NCBI GenBank assembly: GCA_003991915.1
Contig: RQTK01000083.1
Coordinates: 53,549 to 117,548, forward strand
Direction of reading: 5' to 3'
DNA length: 64,000 nucleotides
From: Elysia chlorotica
Taxonomy: Eukaryota > Mollusca > Gastropoda > Plakobranchidae
The stretch's first letter is position 1. The number at the start of each line of letters is the position of its first letter. The translations under genes and the position numbers were made by a program. Below the pieces are notes generated by a model. It was given only the letters and a program-made list of their open reading frames with translations. It searched no databases and was not told where the DNA came from. Below are positions 15,371-28,437 of this stretch, piece by piece.

Positions 15371-16860
15371 TGTTTTGTTTTTTTTTTTTGGGGGGGGGGG
15401 GGTGTTCGTTGTTGTTTTTTTTTGTTTTTTGTTTGTTGTAGTTAGTAGGTAGTTAGTAATTTAAAAAATATTTATACTTTAAGTTTTGATTGGGCGAAAG
15501 TTTAATACAACATTAGATATTATTTTATAAATGTAATAATTTGAGTAATTTTTCTTTTATGTACCTTCTTGTATGGGCTGACCGTAGATGATTCTCAACC
15601 ATTAAAAGCTATTGCAATTTACTTTTGCATTTAATACAAGTGCATAACTGTTAAACCGCTGGGTTTTTATTTATTTATTAAATTTTGTTTACAATTTATT
15701 TAAATGTTTTGAACTAAATAGAAATGCAGATACGGTGCATGCATACTAAACACGCCTCAATTATTTTTTATAAATTTGATGTTACTAAACGATGCAAAGC
15801 GATAGATCTAGAGGAATCAGATATCATAAGTGAACAACGCCGCAGCAAAGAGATTCCCCAGTATTTGAAACATTTCTTTAGCAGATGAGCTGCCCCAGTT
15901 TTCAAGGTTTGCAAATATCTTTATTGACAAATAAGCAAAAGAGACAAGCCCAAAGCTACACATTTTCAAATTTAATTAATGTTGAACATGCTCTCATGTT
16001 ACATTTAGTTCCTATGATGTCAAATTGCGCTGGGTAGCGGTCTTCAAGCTAAGGATTATTGAGAACCATCTCCAAACAACAATGTCAAAAGAGCGACTGA
16101 TTCACATATCTTTTATAAGCACTGAATCAGATGTTTTTCCTGACCTAGGATAGTACATGTACTGTGTGAGTTTATAATAATTGCCATCGTTAGTGACTGT
16201 TTCAAGAAAGTCCAGGAAAGCGCCGCTACTGTAAGGCCCATAGTAAAAAAGATGCTTGACAAGTCATTATAACAACCGTTAATTACTACAATAATTACAC
16301 CGCGTATCTAACCTTTAACTTTGTATTTGCCTCGAATAATTGAAGTATTTTTATTCAAAGAATGAAACAATAAACCTTTGGCTAACCAAAGCGGCAATTA
16401 AAAAGCTTATTTTTAATAGTAAAAACTCAGCATCTAACAATGTAATATAGACTTGAGAGGGCGGTCCCTACGCAATCTAAATCCGACACTAAGTGTAATA
16501 TACACTGTACTACTGACAGTGCACAGTTATTTAGTACTATAACATGCTGCTTGAAGAGACGATGGACGTTTTACGAGCATGCCACCCCGCACCCCCGCCA
16601 GTGTTGTTAGTATGACTACGGGGAGCCAGAGTGACTTGTGATCACTCTTTCTTTACTGAAATGCGTGCGGTAGAAAAAATCAACAGACCCAGTTGTTAAA
16701 AATAATTAAAGAAGGAAACTACCACCTTTATCATCCTGGCCGAAATAGCGATAAAACTCGATGATAATTTATACCCATAGATTGTGAAATTAGTCCAGAA
16801 TAATAAGCTCTAAACAGGGCTGATTTTGCCACTAATTGTAATTGAACAAAATAAATTTAC
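14245..16860. other. intergenic, no gene recognised
   Basis: AT-rich sequence with short A, T and G runs. Apart from the GTT tract at 15217-15437, I see no conserved frame, tRNA or transposon signature. Confidence 0.6.
15217..15437. repeat. (GTT)n / T / G low-complexity tract
   Basis: GTT-rich from 15230, about 20 perfect GTT units at 15309-15370, then a T run and a G12 run at 15391-15402. Confidence 0.95.
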
Positions 16861-18340
16861 TTTGCATTTTTATAAAGTAACATGTCTGAAGTTTCACATA
16901 CTAAAAGTTCCCCCCAATCAGAAGATTGGAACATGTATTTTTTAATCAAGCTCAAAGGTCAAGCAGTGCATCTTTTTCTTTCTAAAAAGTTACTTTTTTG
17001 GAACAGTATCCAAACAGTTGTAAATCATCTATTTTTGTAGCTTTCAAAAGCTTGATTTAGTTTAACGTGAAATAGAGTCACAGTAAGGCGATGAAGACTA
17101 TACATTATAACACTCAAAGAGTAATTTAAATTCATAAAATAACCCTTTTCATAGCGAAATAACACCTTTCAAACTTTTTAAAATAATCATGGAGAATACA
17201 ATATCTGCAGTAAAACTAAACTTTGCCTTTATCTAAAGTAAAATGTATGAAGTTTCATATGCCAAAAGTTTCCATCCATCAAAGTACATGTACATGTATT
17301 GAAACACGTGTTTTTCAAGGTGAACGGTCACCGAATGCGTTTAAAAAAACACACACACAAAATACGTCTTTAAAAATGTAATTAGAAGTCAATTCTTTCA
17401 GCCCCAAAAGTCTGAATTTCTTGCAAGATGTATGAAAGTCATGATAACACAATAACTCCCCCCACCCCTTTACTTCTAATTACAAGGACCAAAGAGTATT
17501 AATTAATAACAAATGTCAATTACGCATTTAACAGTAAAATAACATTGGAAAGATTTCAAAGATACACATCAAGTTTTTCAATAGTTGTATTCAAGCGAAA
17601 CTGTCTTGCTGTTGTTTTGTTTGTTTGTTTGTTTTTTGTTTGTTTGTTTGTTTGTTTGTTTTTTTAATGAAGTAAGATGTCTGAGGTTTCACCTACCAAA
17701 AGTTTTGGTCAAACTAGAACACGTGTTTTGTTTTGTTTTTTCAAAGGTTAAAAAATGCATTTTTTGCAACCGCATTTTGATATAGGCCCCTACCCCGTTT
17801 TCTATTATCTTTTTTTTTAATAACCCATGAAAAATGTAGGCCTATTTATTACAAAGTGAACTGAAGTCTTAATAAGGCAATAAAGACTACATATTACATA
17901 ACATAAAGAGTAATTTATTTGCATAAAAATTTAAAATTGATTATTAGTCCTTTTATAGCTAACATTTTTCAGATTTAAAAGCCAATGTTGACAAATCCAA
18001 TTATGGATTTTTTATGAAAACGGAACAGCAGGACTACATAAGTCATAAGTTTCACATAATAAGTTTCCACTAATAAGAATTATGAAACACGCGTTTTTCT
18101 TTGGTGTGTATTTGTGTGTGTGTGTGTTTTTGTTTTGTTATTATTTTGTTTGTTTGTTTGATTGTTTTTTTAATTACGGCCAAAGGTCACTGAGTGCATA
18201 AAAAAGGACTGCAACCAGAGCAACTCTAAATCGTCTATTTTGAGACCTGAACAACTAGATTTGCCACAAGGTAAAAAAAAATAAGGCAATAAAGACTAGG
18301 AATTAAAAGATACAAAGAAAACTGTGTTGCCCATAAAATA
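16860..18340. repeat. diverged long tandem array, about four units of 360-430 bp
   Basis: Units begin near 16878, 17240, 17672 and 18035, each with a version of GTCTGAAGTTTCACATACTA. A palindromic E-box-like segment follows (GAAACACGTGTTTTTC near 17309, GAACACGTGTTTTG near 17717, GAAACACGCGTTTTTC near 18081, GGAACATGTATTTTT near 16927). Then come AAAGGTCA-TGCAT, a CTATTTTTG and AGGCAATAAAGACTACATAT. A TTTG microsatellite (17615-17661) sits inside the third boundary. No coding frames. Confidence 0.6.
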
Positions 18341-18439
18341 GCTAATAAATCATTTTACTGTAAAATTGCATGCTGTACTACGAAGATTGTTGAATTTATC
18401 AACAAAGACTAATATTAAAACTAACAGTTGAATTTTCAT

Positions 18440-18717
18440 TATCATTTTTCGCAGCTCTAAGTAGAGCCTAAATCGAGCAGGACAGGCGGAACTACCGTTT
18501 ATCGGAATATAGGCTCATTATTATATATGAATCAATCATGATTGAGCTTTAGCCTTAGTCTAGCAATGGTTTTGACCAATGAAAGTCGGAATACATTCTC
18601 AGACTCTCGGCATAGGCCTAGATCTAGGCCTTGTGAAGCCAACTCAAGATGGATTGTCACGCATGCGCATTGCCATAGATCAATCCTTGATAAAGTCCAA
18701 CGTTTCCACTGATCGAG
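18440..18717 (+). promoter_or_regulatory. ATF7IP: putative ATF7IP promoter and noncoding first exon
   Basis: A more GC-balanced patch containing GCATGCGCAT at 18661-18670, the core of the NRF1 palindrome common in animal housekeeping promoters. It is followed by GATCGAG and a strong donor GTAAGT at 18718-18723. The first coding ATF7IP exon begins at an acceptor (24343) with only 77 bases before its ATG, so an upstream 5' exon is required; this is the best candidate seen. Not proven. Confidence 0.4.
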
Positions 18718-19707
18718 GTAAGTAGATCTTCACTATTATTTTAGTTAAGAACGTACTTTGAATTTTTAAATTATATTTTCCGGATTAATAGAATATTACG
18801 AATCCACTGCCTTTTAAAGATGAACGTTGATTAATCCATACGAGTCTAAAGCAATCCTACATACCAATTTTTCGAATGTAAAACCTACAGTCTCCTCGCG
18901 ATAATCAAAATGGCGTCTTATTTCGTAGATCTAGATCTAGATCTAGAGTTAGGTTTGTTGTTTTTTCAGCCAGTACGTACTGTCTCTGTTTTAACTTAAG
19001 TGTTGTAAGTATAGCAATTGACGATAATTATAGAAAGATTATATTGTCGAATGCGAATCCACCGTAATTCGCTTTATCCGTAGGTATAGGGGTATTAGAA
19101 TACTTTGAGATGACCCCTTTCGGCGCCAAATGAATCACGTGATTGAGGTTCTTTTGGGATTGTCAAGATTTTAAATGGCAAATTAAATGTAAGCTTATCC
19201 ATCAATTTTATTTGTTCGATATCACCAAAAACAGATGGTGGTCATCACTTTTTTCTCTGCATAGTGCAAAGACGACTTCTTGTGTGTGATCATAAGTCTT
19301 ATTAAACGCATTCAAGTACAACGACTCCCGTTGACCCCTCTTAATTAATATGATTCTTTTTTTTTCTTCTTTTTCATGAGGTCCTATTATTTTAATAATG
19401 TGGACTATTTCTTATTGTTTGTTCAATTGTTGTGGGTATGTTTGTTGTTGCTTTTTTAATGATTCAATTGTGTTGTAAACGCTAATTTGATTTTTGTGAA
19501 ACAGGTCTGATTCTGAAGACAAGGACAGTTTTGATATAAGCAATATTCACGCTTAAAATATTTATAATTATTACACTTCCATTTTTTGTTGTTTGTTGTT
19601 TTTTTACATTTCGTTGATAATGAAAATAGCGAAAACTTTACATGTGTAAAACTAAAAGGCCGTTGGTAATTATAATAAATAATAACAATAGTAATAATTG
19701 TGATGAA

Positions 19708-19708
<1 letters not shown>

Positions 19709-19768
<60 letters not shown>
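19709..19768. repeat. (AAT)n microsatellite
   Basis: About 20 AAT units in the probable first intron of ATF7IP. Confidence 0.95.
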
Positions 19769-19770
<2 letters not shown>

Positions 19771-19888
19771 GAAGCAGTAAGAAAAAAATTCGTGAAATTA
19801 TTTCTACTTTTCAATCTAGATTTCTGATTGAAATTCGCCACGCAGGTGCCATCTTTCTTTTTTCCCCTCTCGCTGGGAATGATTTCCC

Positions 19889-20300
19889 CTACATTGTGAA
19901 AATGATCATCTGATACCCAGATAGAACCTCAGGTTCAGAATCCCGGGAGTGGCATAGAGTGGAATAAAAATATTGGTTTTGGTGGAAAGTAGATCTAGTG
20001 CCTAGTCTAGTGCCTATGTCTCTATAGAGATTCTCTCCTTCTCCGTTTTGTTGTTTGTTTTGTTCTTTATTTACGCCGCGGACGGCCATCCGAGGGAACC
20101 TATGAGTAGGTGATGTTAAACCCGAAGAGAGGGATAGCTCTCTCTACCTCCCTCTATAGCCAGATTGACTTTTCTTTTGTGCCATCGTCGCGTAGCGGCC
20201 TGTGGGGGAGGTAGCTTCACCTCTCTTTAACATAAGAGATTCGTCTTTTTTTTCCTCTTTATTTTAGGTTTAAATAGATGGTTAATAGGGATATGTATAA
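19889..20300. repeat. duplicated block, copy 1 (left part)
   Basis: ACATTGTGAAAATGATCATC through TAGGTTTAAATAGATGG recurs in direct orientation at 21094-21615, with the same order of internal landmarks (AACCTCAGGTTCAGAA, GACGGCCATCC-AGGGAACC, CATCGTCGCGTAGCGGCCTG). No family recognised. It includes the GTTAAACCCGAAGAGAGGG motif that is also dispersed at 37205 and 45342. Confidence 0.8.
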
Positions 20301-21093
20301 ATTTGAGTTTATAACAAGGAAATAGAAAGGTCAATCAATTCAATGATTCAATGGTTTGGTATGCAATGCTTGCCCCCAATACACACCCACACACAGACAA
20401 TGCGTTTATCTTTTACTAGTATGTCCCACCCCATTCTCTTTCCTTTCTCTACAAGTAAATATAACCTCCTCTTCCCATTAAAAATATGAAGAACGACGTG
20501 AACAACTATTATTAATTTTAAATTTTGCTATTGTTTTGTTGTTGTTGTTGTTGTTGTTATACTTGTATAAATATAGTTATACATATTAGAACAAAAATTC
20601 TTCGGTCACATCTGAGTTGAAGGCAAAAAAGTGGATTTTGTGACTTCTTACCCCGGTCTCCCCTATATTAGCCTATACAAAATAAAATAATTATCAATGC
20701 TAGGGCCCTCCTATCTCCAGAATAATACACCCCGGAAAAGTCACAAAATCCACTTTTTTGCCTTCAACTCAGATGTGACCGAAGAGTTATCCCTAATTTT
20801 TGTTCTAATATGTATAACTATAAATAATTATACAAGTATAACAACAACAACAACAAAACAATAGCAAAATTTAAAATTAATAATAGTTGTTCACGTCGTT
20901 CTTCATATTTTTAGTGCCGAATGGGAAGAGGAGGTTCTATTTACTTGTAGAGAAAGGAAAGAGAATGGGGTGGGACATACTAGTAAAAGATAAACGCATT
21001 GTCTGTGTGTGGGTGTGTATTGGGGGCAAGCATTGCATACCATTGAATCATTGAATTGATGGACCTTTCTATTTCCTTGTTATAAACTCAAAT
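20301..21093. repeat. large inverted repeat, arms about 360 bp, loop 75 bp
   Basis: The left arm, 20301-20656, starts ATTTGAGTTTATAACAAGG. The right arm, 20732-21093, ends with its reverse complement. The arms agree almost base for base, including GAACGACGTGAACAAC and CTACAAGTAAATA, with small indels in the GTT run and near TTCTTCGGTCAC. The loop, 20657-20731, holds CAATGCTAGGGCCCTCC. Transcribed RNA would fold into a long hairpin. Confidence 0.92.
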
Positions 21094-22031
21094 ACATTGT
21101 GAAAATGATCATCTGATACCCAGATAGAACCTCAGGTTCAGAACCCCTGGAGTGGCATAGAAATAATGGAATAAAAATATTGGTTTTGGTGGAATGTAGA
21201 TCTAGATCTATCTAGTGCCTAGTGTTCTCTATAGAGGAAGGGAGAGAATTCTCTCCCTCTCTCCGGGTTTAATGTCTCCTAGGTTCCCCTGGGGGATCCT
21301 ATACGGCGAATCTAGTCCCTAGTCTATGATATATCCTATTTATACTATAGCTCCTTGGCTCAGAGATTTTGTTGTTGTTTTGTTGTTCTTTTTTTTTTTT
21401 TTACGCCGTGGACGGCCATCCAAGGGAACCTATGAGTAGGTGACGTTAAACCCGAAGAGAGGGATAGCTCGCTCTATAGCCAGACTTTTCTTTTGTGTCA
21501 TCGTCGCGTAGCGGCCTGTGGGGGAGGTAGCTCCACCTCTCTTGAACTTAAGAGATTCATCTTTTTTTCCTCTTTATTTTAGGTTTAAATAGATGGTTAA
21601 TAGGAATATGTATAAATTTGAGTTTATAACAAGGAAATAGAAAGGTCCATCAATTCAATGATTCAATGGTATGCAATGCTTGCCCCCAATACACACCCAC
21701 ACACAGACAATGCGTTTATCTTTTACTAGTATGTCCCACCCCATTCTCTTTCCTTTCTCTACAAGTAAATAGAACCTCCTCTTCCCATTAAAAATACGAA
21801 GAACGACGTGAACAACTATTATTAATTTTTAATTTTGCTATTGTTTTGTTGTTGTTATACTTGTATAATTATTTATAGTTATACATATTAGAACAAAAAT
21901 TAGGGATAACTCTTCGGTCACATCTGAGTTGAAGGCAAAAAAGTGGATTTTGGGACTTTTCCCCTATTATACAAAAAAAAATAATTATCAATGCTAGGGC
22001 CCTCCTATGATCCTATCTCCAGAATAATACA
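21094..22031. repeat. duplicated block, copy 2 (direct)
   Basis: The left part (21094-21615) repeats 19889-20300. The right part (21616-21963) is a third copy of the inverted-repeat arm, in the same orientation as 20301-20656, followed by the loop sequence to 22031. It also contains an extra inverted copy of the GGAACC-TAGGAGA-GTTAAACC motif at 21240-21310. Confidence 0.85.
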
Positions 22032-22126
22032 GTGGCTACCCCCCCTCCCGGGCCACGCACACACACACACTTTTTTTTTCTTCCTTCTTCTTCTGTTTCT
22101 TTTTGTTACCTCTTTCGTTATTATAT

Positions 22127-22128
<2 letters not shown>

Positions 22129-22212
<84 letters not shown>
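22129..22212. repeat. (GTA)n microsatellite
   Basis: About 28 perfect GTA units running directly into the tail end of a tRNA-headed element at 22213. Confidence 0.96.
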
Positions 22213-22466
22213 TGATACAGAAAAGCACTTCAACAACAATAGAGGCTTTAACAGACGGAGCTAGACCTAGGGACCAAATACTGATGAGTAAGGTGAAAAT
22301 AGATTAGAAGGGACAGCCACAAACCTAGGTCTAGCTTGAGGCCAACAGATAAGACAATTAGACAAAGACACATTTTAGACTGATGACATGGACGGGGATC
22401 GAACCCGCACCTTCTACTCGGCACCTATTCGCCTTGCCAAGGCGAAGACCAGTTTGCTTAACCACT
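22213..22466 (-). mobile_element. tRNA(Ser/Leu)-headed element, head-truncated
   Basis: Begins TGATACAGAAAAGCA, with GACCTAGGGACCAAATA, GACAGCCACAAACCTAGG and GGGGATCGAACCCGCACC as in the copy at 6658. It breaks off inside the tRNA-like head after TTAACCACT, where GTAGTAGTAG again follows. It has a GTA tract at both ends. Confidence 0.8.
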
Positions 22467-22479
22467 AGTAGTAGTAGTT

Positions 22480-23744
22480 ATGTAAACCTTTAGTGTATAA
22501 TATCTATTTTGTTGTTTTTTTGTGTTGTTGTTGTTTAAACGGTTAACTAACATTTAAAGTAGATCAAATAAGTATCAACCCACACTATTCAGTAGGCCTA
22601 TGAATGTGTATAGATCTAGTGTTTCTGCCCCAATATTGTGCATGTAGGGCCTACTCGTTTCTTTCCAAAATTTGATACTAAACGTATCTTGTTTACACGT
22701 TTTTAACAATGCTACCACCATTTAAAAAATCATAAGATATAACAAGAATCTATATAGAAAAATTGAGTGTCATGATGACGACAGGCAGTCTTGGCCAGCT
22801 CGAAACGGAAAAGCCGTGTGCCCACTAGACCTATTCCTTTAAAAATTAGAATCTAAATAAGCTAAGCCTAAGGCCAGGCGGCGAGCTGCAAATCTAGGTT
22901 CTGAGGATAAAACCATAGTCCTAAAGTTCATTTTTCCTAGTTTAATTGTGGCCCTGTTTAGATCTAGATTTAAAAAATGCAATACGTGTATCATATGAAT
23001 TCACTGTTCTGGAGGGTGTGGTGAAAAGCATTGTCGAATACCACTACCAGCCTGGACTATCTAGTCTAGACAGAAAACTAGTAGCTCATTATTTTTTTTA
23101 GATTATAATAGATCATGTGGTGCAGCTGCGTTCGTCTAGTAGGCCCCAGCAGTTAATGTGGATGACGCATTTCTTAAATTTCAACTTTTGTTGGATCTAG
23201 ATCATGCCGATCTAGATTTATCTAAACCAAAGAAGAAAAATACAACTTTAGATTTAACGGCTCACGGTCGATTTGGATACCTTGAGACGATCCCCAGGTG
23301 ACCTACTTCCATTCTGGGCTGACTTATGAGACGATGAACGTTTCGTCGTGTAGACCCAGGCTGAATTTTTGGCATTTAGCCAGCTTGCTCAGTATAATAA
23401 ACCTTTTTTTTTTCCCTCTCTTGACAGGTTCCACCCCACCCCCTCAACGTTGCTAAATAGTCTGTACTTGTCTTTGTAAATCCAGGTCTTCAGTTTAAAG
23501 AAAAAAAAAATCCAGATTTGATCACTCAAATAATGATAGGCATAATAATAGTTAGATTCAGATCTAGGGTTTAGCATAATAACCTATTTACACTAGTCTA
23601 AGCCACGATGGCGGCAATAAAAATAATACTGTACATACACACAAACAGTGTGCATTAATACCGTATGATTATAATAATATGATTATTATAAAATTAATTA
23701 ATAGGCCTAATACATGTAATAATTATTATAATAATAATATTACC

Positions 23745-23797
<53 letters not shown>

Positions 23798-23965
23798 GAT
23801 GAGAAAAGGATTATCCAGGTGAATTCCTAATTGAAAATAGCTCACTGAACGAAAATGATAGGCATTGTGATCACAGAACAACCCAAGTAGGCCTACCTGC
23901 TACAGTATTTAATGGCATTAGCAAAACTGCAAAATAATAATAGTAATAATAACAATAACAATAAC

Positions 23966-23998
<33 letters not shown>

Positions 23999-24343
23999 CA
24001 TAATAATAATAACAATAATAATGATACAATACTTGTGTCATAATGTGTAAAGGCTTGTCAATGTTTTGGAATGTTCATCTTCATGAAAGGGAAATTCAAC
24101 AACACAAGTTTGTTTTGTTTTTTGTTCATCTCTCTGGTTATTTTCTCTCCTCCCCCATAGTGCTCACAAATCTAAGATTGTGTCCCTTTCACCTTTCATT
24201 CTTATTACACAGTAGCCTAATACTCTTAGTACAGACATGAATTCAATTTTATTTATAAATGCCTATTTTTTCTTTGAGTTTTACAGTGTTAAAACTTTTA
24301 ATTTGTAATGACTCTTTATAATTGTTTTTTTTTTTTTCCATAG
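22480..24343. other. probable end of ATF7IP intron 1, no gene recognised
   Basis: Unique sequence with several TAGATCTA-type palindromes and AAT-type microsatellites at 23741-23793 and 23935-24022. It ends in a long T tract and TAG acceptor at 24341-24343. Confidence 0.6.
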
Positions 24344-24420
24344 TGACATGTCACACTGAAAATTACATCTTCCGGACACCATTACATAATAACCTGGATT
24401 ATAGAACTCCCTGCATTGTT

Positions 24421-27400
24421 ATGGAAAAACCAACTGTATTGGTGAATGGACAAGGAGTTAGTTCTGCTAAATATGTTTCTGATGTTAGCTCAGAGGAAGA
24501 AGTTGCTTCTATCCTTGAAAATATTTCCAACCTAGTGGACAACACTCCTGATGTACATAAATCTCATTCACTGTGCAAAGATGATCAAAATATAGAACAG
24601 TCCTCTCTTCTCTTGTCAAAGTCAAATTTCCCAGATGTTACTGACACGCAAAGTGAAGGTGGTAATGGATCTAAAGGAGATAATGCAGTTGAAAAAGAAA
24701 TGTTCGAAAGTAGCTGTTGTGAATTATCCCAAAAGTCCATTTCGTCTCTACCTGAAGTTTCTGCTTTGAAGGAGTCATCCAACCATTCACAATCGCAATC
24801 ATCTCCAGCATCGGCTAAAATTGAAAGTGGTGATTATGCAAAGATGGCCCCTTGTGTAGGAAGTAAGAAACAATTTCAATGTCTCTCATCAAAGTCAAAT
24901 TTAGCAGACTCTCAAAGCAAAGATGGGCTTTGCTCTAAAGAGGTTGATCCATGTAATACGGAAATGATAGAAAGTCGTATCAAATCTTCTGAGAAGTGTC
25001 TTTCTTCTCCACCTAGTGAAAATCATAGTGCAAATGAGTCAGTGCCATTATTTCCAGAACCAGCCACAACTACATGTGAACATTCTTTTGAAGTGACAGC
25101 TCTTGACACGAAGGAGATAAATGTGATCTCATTACCACCATCATCTCTAAAACATGATAGTAATGTTACTTCACCAGTGACAGAGCCTATTGAAAATTCT
25201 TTTGTGTCCAAAGAAGAAAATAATAAGTGTGATATCTCAGCCCCTGTTCATTCCCATGAAGCATCTGATCCATTACCTATCTCGCATAATGAACTGACAT
25301 TATCTGCTTCAGAAAAACCTCGAGGAACAATTATTGCTCTCTCAAAAGAGACTGAAGACCAGAATGTTTTGCTAACCAAATTGCCAAGCATTCCCAGGAA
25401 TAAAGAGAATCTCACCTCTCTCGATGATTCGGGTTCAAAATCTCCATCAGGAAGCCCATCTAATTCTCAAACAGAATGTTCTAACAACCAAGATTCAAAT
25501 ATTCCTACCACCTCATTAAGCAAAGAAGAGAATCAGTTGACCCCAAAACAAAACTCTTCATCCACACCTCCTCTAGCTAGTGATCCAGATGTCCAGCAAA
25601 ACGCTCAGAAAACCTCTCCTCATCCGTCTGCTTCTGTTTCAGAATTGTCCTCAAAAAATACTCCAGCTGATTTGAATGCTTCAAACAGTCAGCTCTCAGA
25701 AGAGGTTGAAAGCCTGAACAAAGAGATGGGTGAGCCAGCAAAAGCTTGTCCCAAAAACTCTGATGGTGAAATGACACGTCTAGCTCTACCTGATAACAGT
25801 CCTTCAGAACCACCTGACTGTGCTACAGAAATAAAAAGTGAAAATAAATTTGGATCAATATTATCAGCAGGGACGGTAACAGAAAAAGGAGATATGATAG
25901 AGGTTGCCTCTAGTTCTAAGGATATCACAGTGTTGCCTAATTCATGCCAAAGTGTACAAAACGAACATATGATTGTGGAGGAGGATGCAAGTGATTTATG
26001 CAGTGTTAAAATTTTAGAAAGTTTGAACATTAGAAAAACAAATGGTTTGGTAGAAGAACACAAAGTGAATGATGGAGCCCGGCAATCTGAAGAAGATAAA
26101 AACCCTGCAACCAATAAAACCGTACAGAAAAATCAAAGTAGTGTAAACACTGAAAATAGTTCAACCCCATCATTAGAGAAAGTTGTCATAGATATTGTGG
26201 AAAATGAAAATACTAATATGAACAATAATGTTGAAATTTTAAACAAGAAGCAAGAAGAAACCATTGTTGATTCTGTGAATGATGAAGTGGCTCTTAGAGC
26301 AAACGATAAGTTAGATTTAAAAATATGTTCACAGACAGCTGAACATACCACTGAATGTTCAGTTGAATCAAATGAAAATATGGATTCTGAAACTTGTGTA
26401 AAGTCAGTTGAAAAGGATACTGATGTATCCAACCAGGATGAGAACAAATCTGTGATTGTGATAGGAGAGGAATCAGAGAGCAAATCAACAGAGGAGGAAG
26501 TTAAGAATAATTCTTTTGAAGATAAGTCAAAAATAATCAACACTTCCTCTGAAAATATATCTCCAGACGAAGAGAAAAGTGACTTGCAAATGTCTTCAAG
26601 TGAAGTATCCGACAAGAATGTAAAGAAGCGCAGCTTTTCTAGCGAGGAGACAACTGATGAGGAACCAAAGCGCCTAAAGTTGGATGAAGATGAGAAAGAC
26701 AAAGTTTCAGAAACTATTCAGAATGAGGCCATGGAAGTTATTGATTCTGATGATGTCATTATCCTAGCGGAGGATCCAGTCACAGAAAAAAAAATTCAGA
26801 GTAGCAGTAAAGTAGAATGTCTTCAAAAAGATAATGTTGATGACAAGTTAGCTGATCAAAAGGATAAGAAGGATTTGAAAGACATCAAGAACCAGAATTT
26901 CTCTCCAATAAATCTTTCTAGCCAGGTGAGTGCAAAAAGAAAGTTTTTTTGGTTTTTTTTTTTTACAGTTTTCTTTATTCCAAACACATTGTGCCATCTC
27001 TAGGAAAAAAAAATGGATCTTGCATGTGGACATGAAATGTTGGAAATCTTATAGTCGTTACCTTTTACTTGCGATTGTTTGTATCAAAGTTGAGGCAAGT
27101 TGTTGAGTAATGTGAAACATGACAAGTCTGAGAAATTGGCAATGCTATCAGTCTTTTAAATATGAGAATTTTTGGGTGAAATTTTAACAAATTCAAACTT
27201 CCAATTTTAATATTTTAGTATCAATAGGATCAGGAAAGTTTTGAGGGCTCTACTCTACTTAAAACTAAATGTTGTTTTCTTTTGATTCCTTAAAATTTTA
27301 GTCGATTTTTAATTGCTTGTTGCTGAAGCAAAGTGTGTAAAAGAATGTCATTAATCCATTTTTTTTTAATTATTATTCTTGCTTAATTTTTCACATGATT

Positions 27401-28380
27401 GTTTTCATTTTCTCTTTTCTTATAGTTATACATATGATCACAGAAAAAAAATTATCAGATTTAAAACTTCTTTGCAAATTTTTTTTAAACATCAATGGAA
27501 AACGTTACTCAAAAAGCTGTTGATTTAGTGTTTTAAAGAGGAATCTGCTTTTCAAAGCTATGGCTACAAATAAATTATTTGTGGGGTACCAATTCGCTCT
27601 TTTTATTCTTTTTTTTTTTTTTTTTTTTCAATTTAACAGTCACTGAACAAACTTGTGATGAATAAACTTTTAGGTAACCACTAAAAGTTTCATATTCTTA
27701 GTAAAGCGGATTCCACTGTGTGTTTTAAAACAAACCATTATATTTCTGTTCTTCCAAGATTGCAGGCACTGTTGTAGCTTCAAGTCAATTTTTATTACCA
27801 TTCAGGTGCTTCAAGCATTTATCACAGCACGCATCAAGGCATTCATGAAAAAGCAGAAACAGCAACAGATAGACAAACTGAACCAGAAGATCTCTGTGAT
27901 GCAGTCTTCTACCAGCCTCTGGAAGGAGACGGCCAAGCACCTGGAGCGGTCTGTCAAAGAAGTAACAGTGATAAACCAGGGTGTGGAGAAACGCAGAGCT
28001 CATGTCAATGCATGCAAGGTGAACCTCCATCATTATTTGTTTTATTGCTTTTGTTGGATTTTTTATCTAAACTACTTAAATGATGTCTTATAATTTTATA
28101 TTGTGTAGCTGTGAACGTTATGTAATTTTTCTCGCTTGGGTTGTTTGTTTTGGTTTTGTTGTTGACGTTGTTTATTTGTGTGTGTGTTGGGGGGGGGGGG
28201 GGTGGGGNGGTTTNTNTTTGGTGTACTTTNTTTTGTGTGTGTGTGNTGGGGGGGGGGGGGGTGCATGTGAATATTATCATCAAACAATAAAATGTATATA
28301 TTCCTAAGCACACATTTTCACCCTCTTTCTCTTTTTTCCACTATCGGTCTATCTCTTTGAGTTTCTTTATGCTGCTGTCT

Positions 28381-28437
<57 letters not shown>

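Noticed and set aside
25577-26702. Minus-strand open frames opposite the large ATF7IP exon
   Set aside because: Shadows of the long low-complexity coding exon; they lack any family signature.
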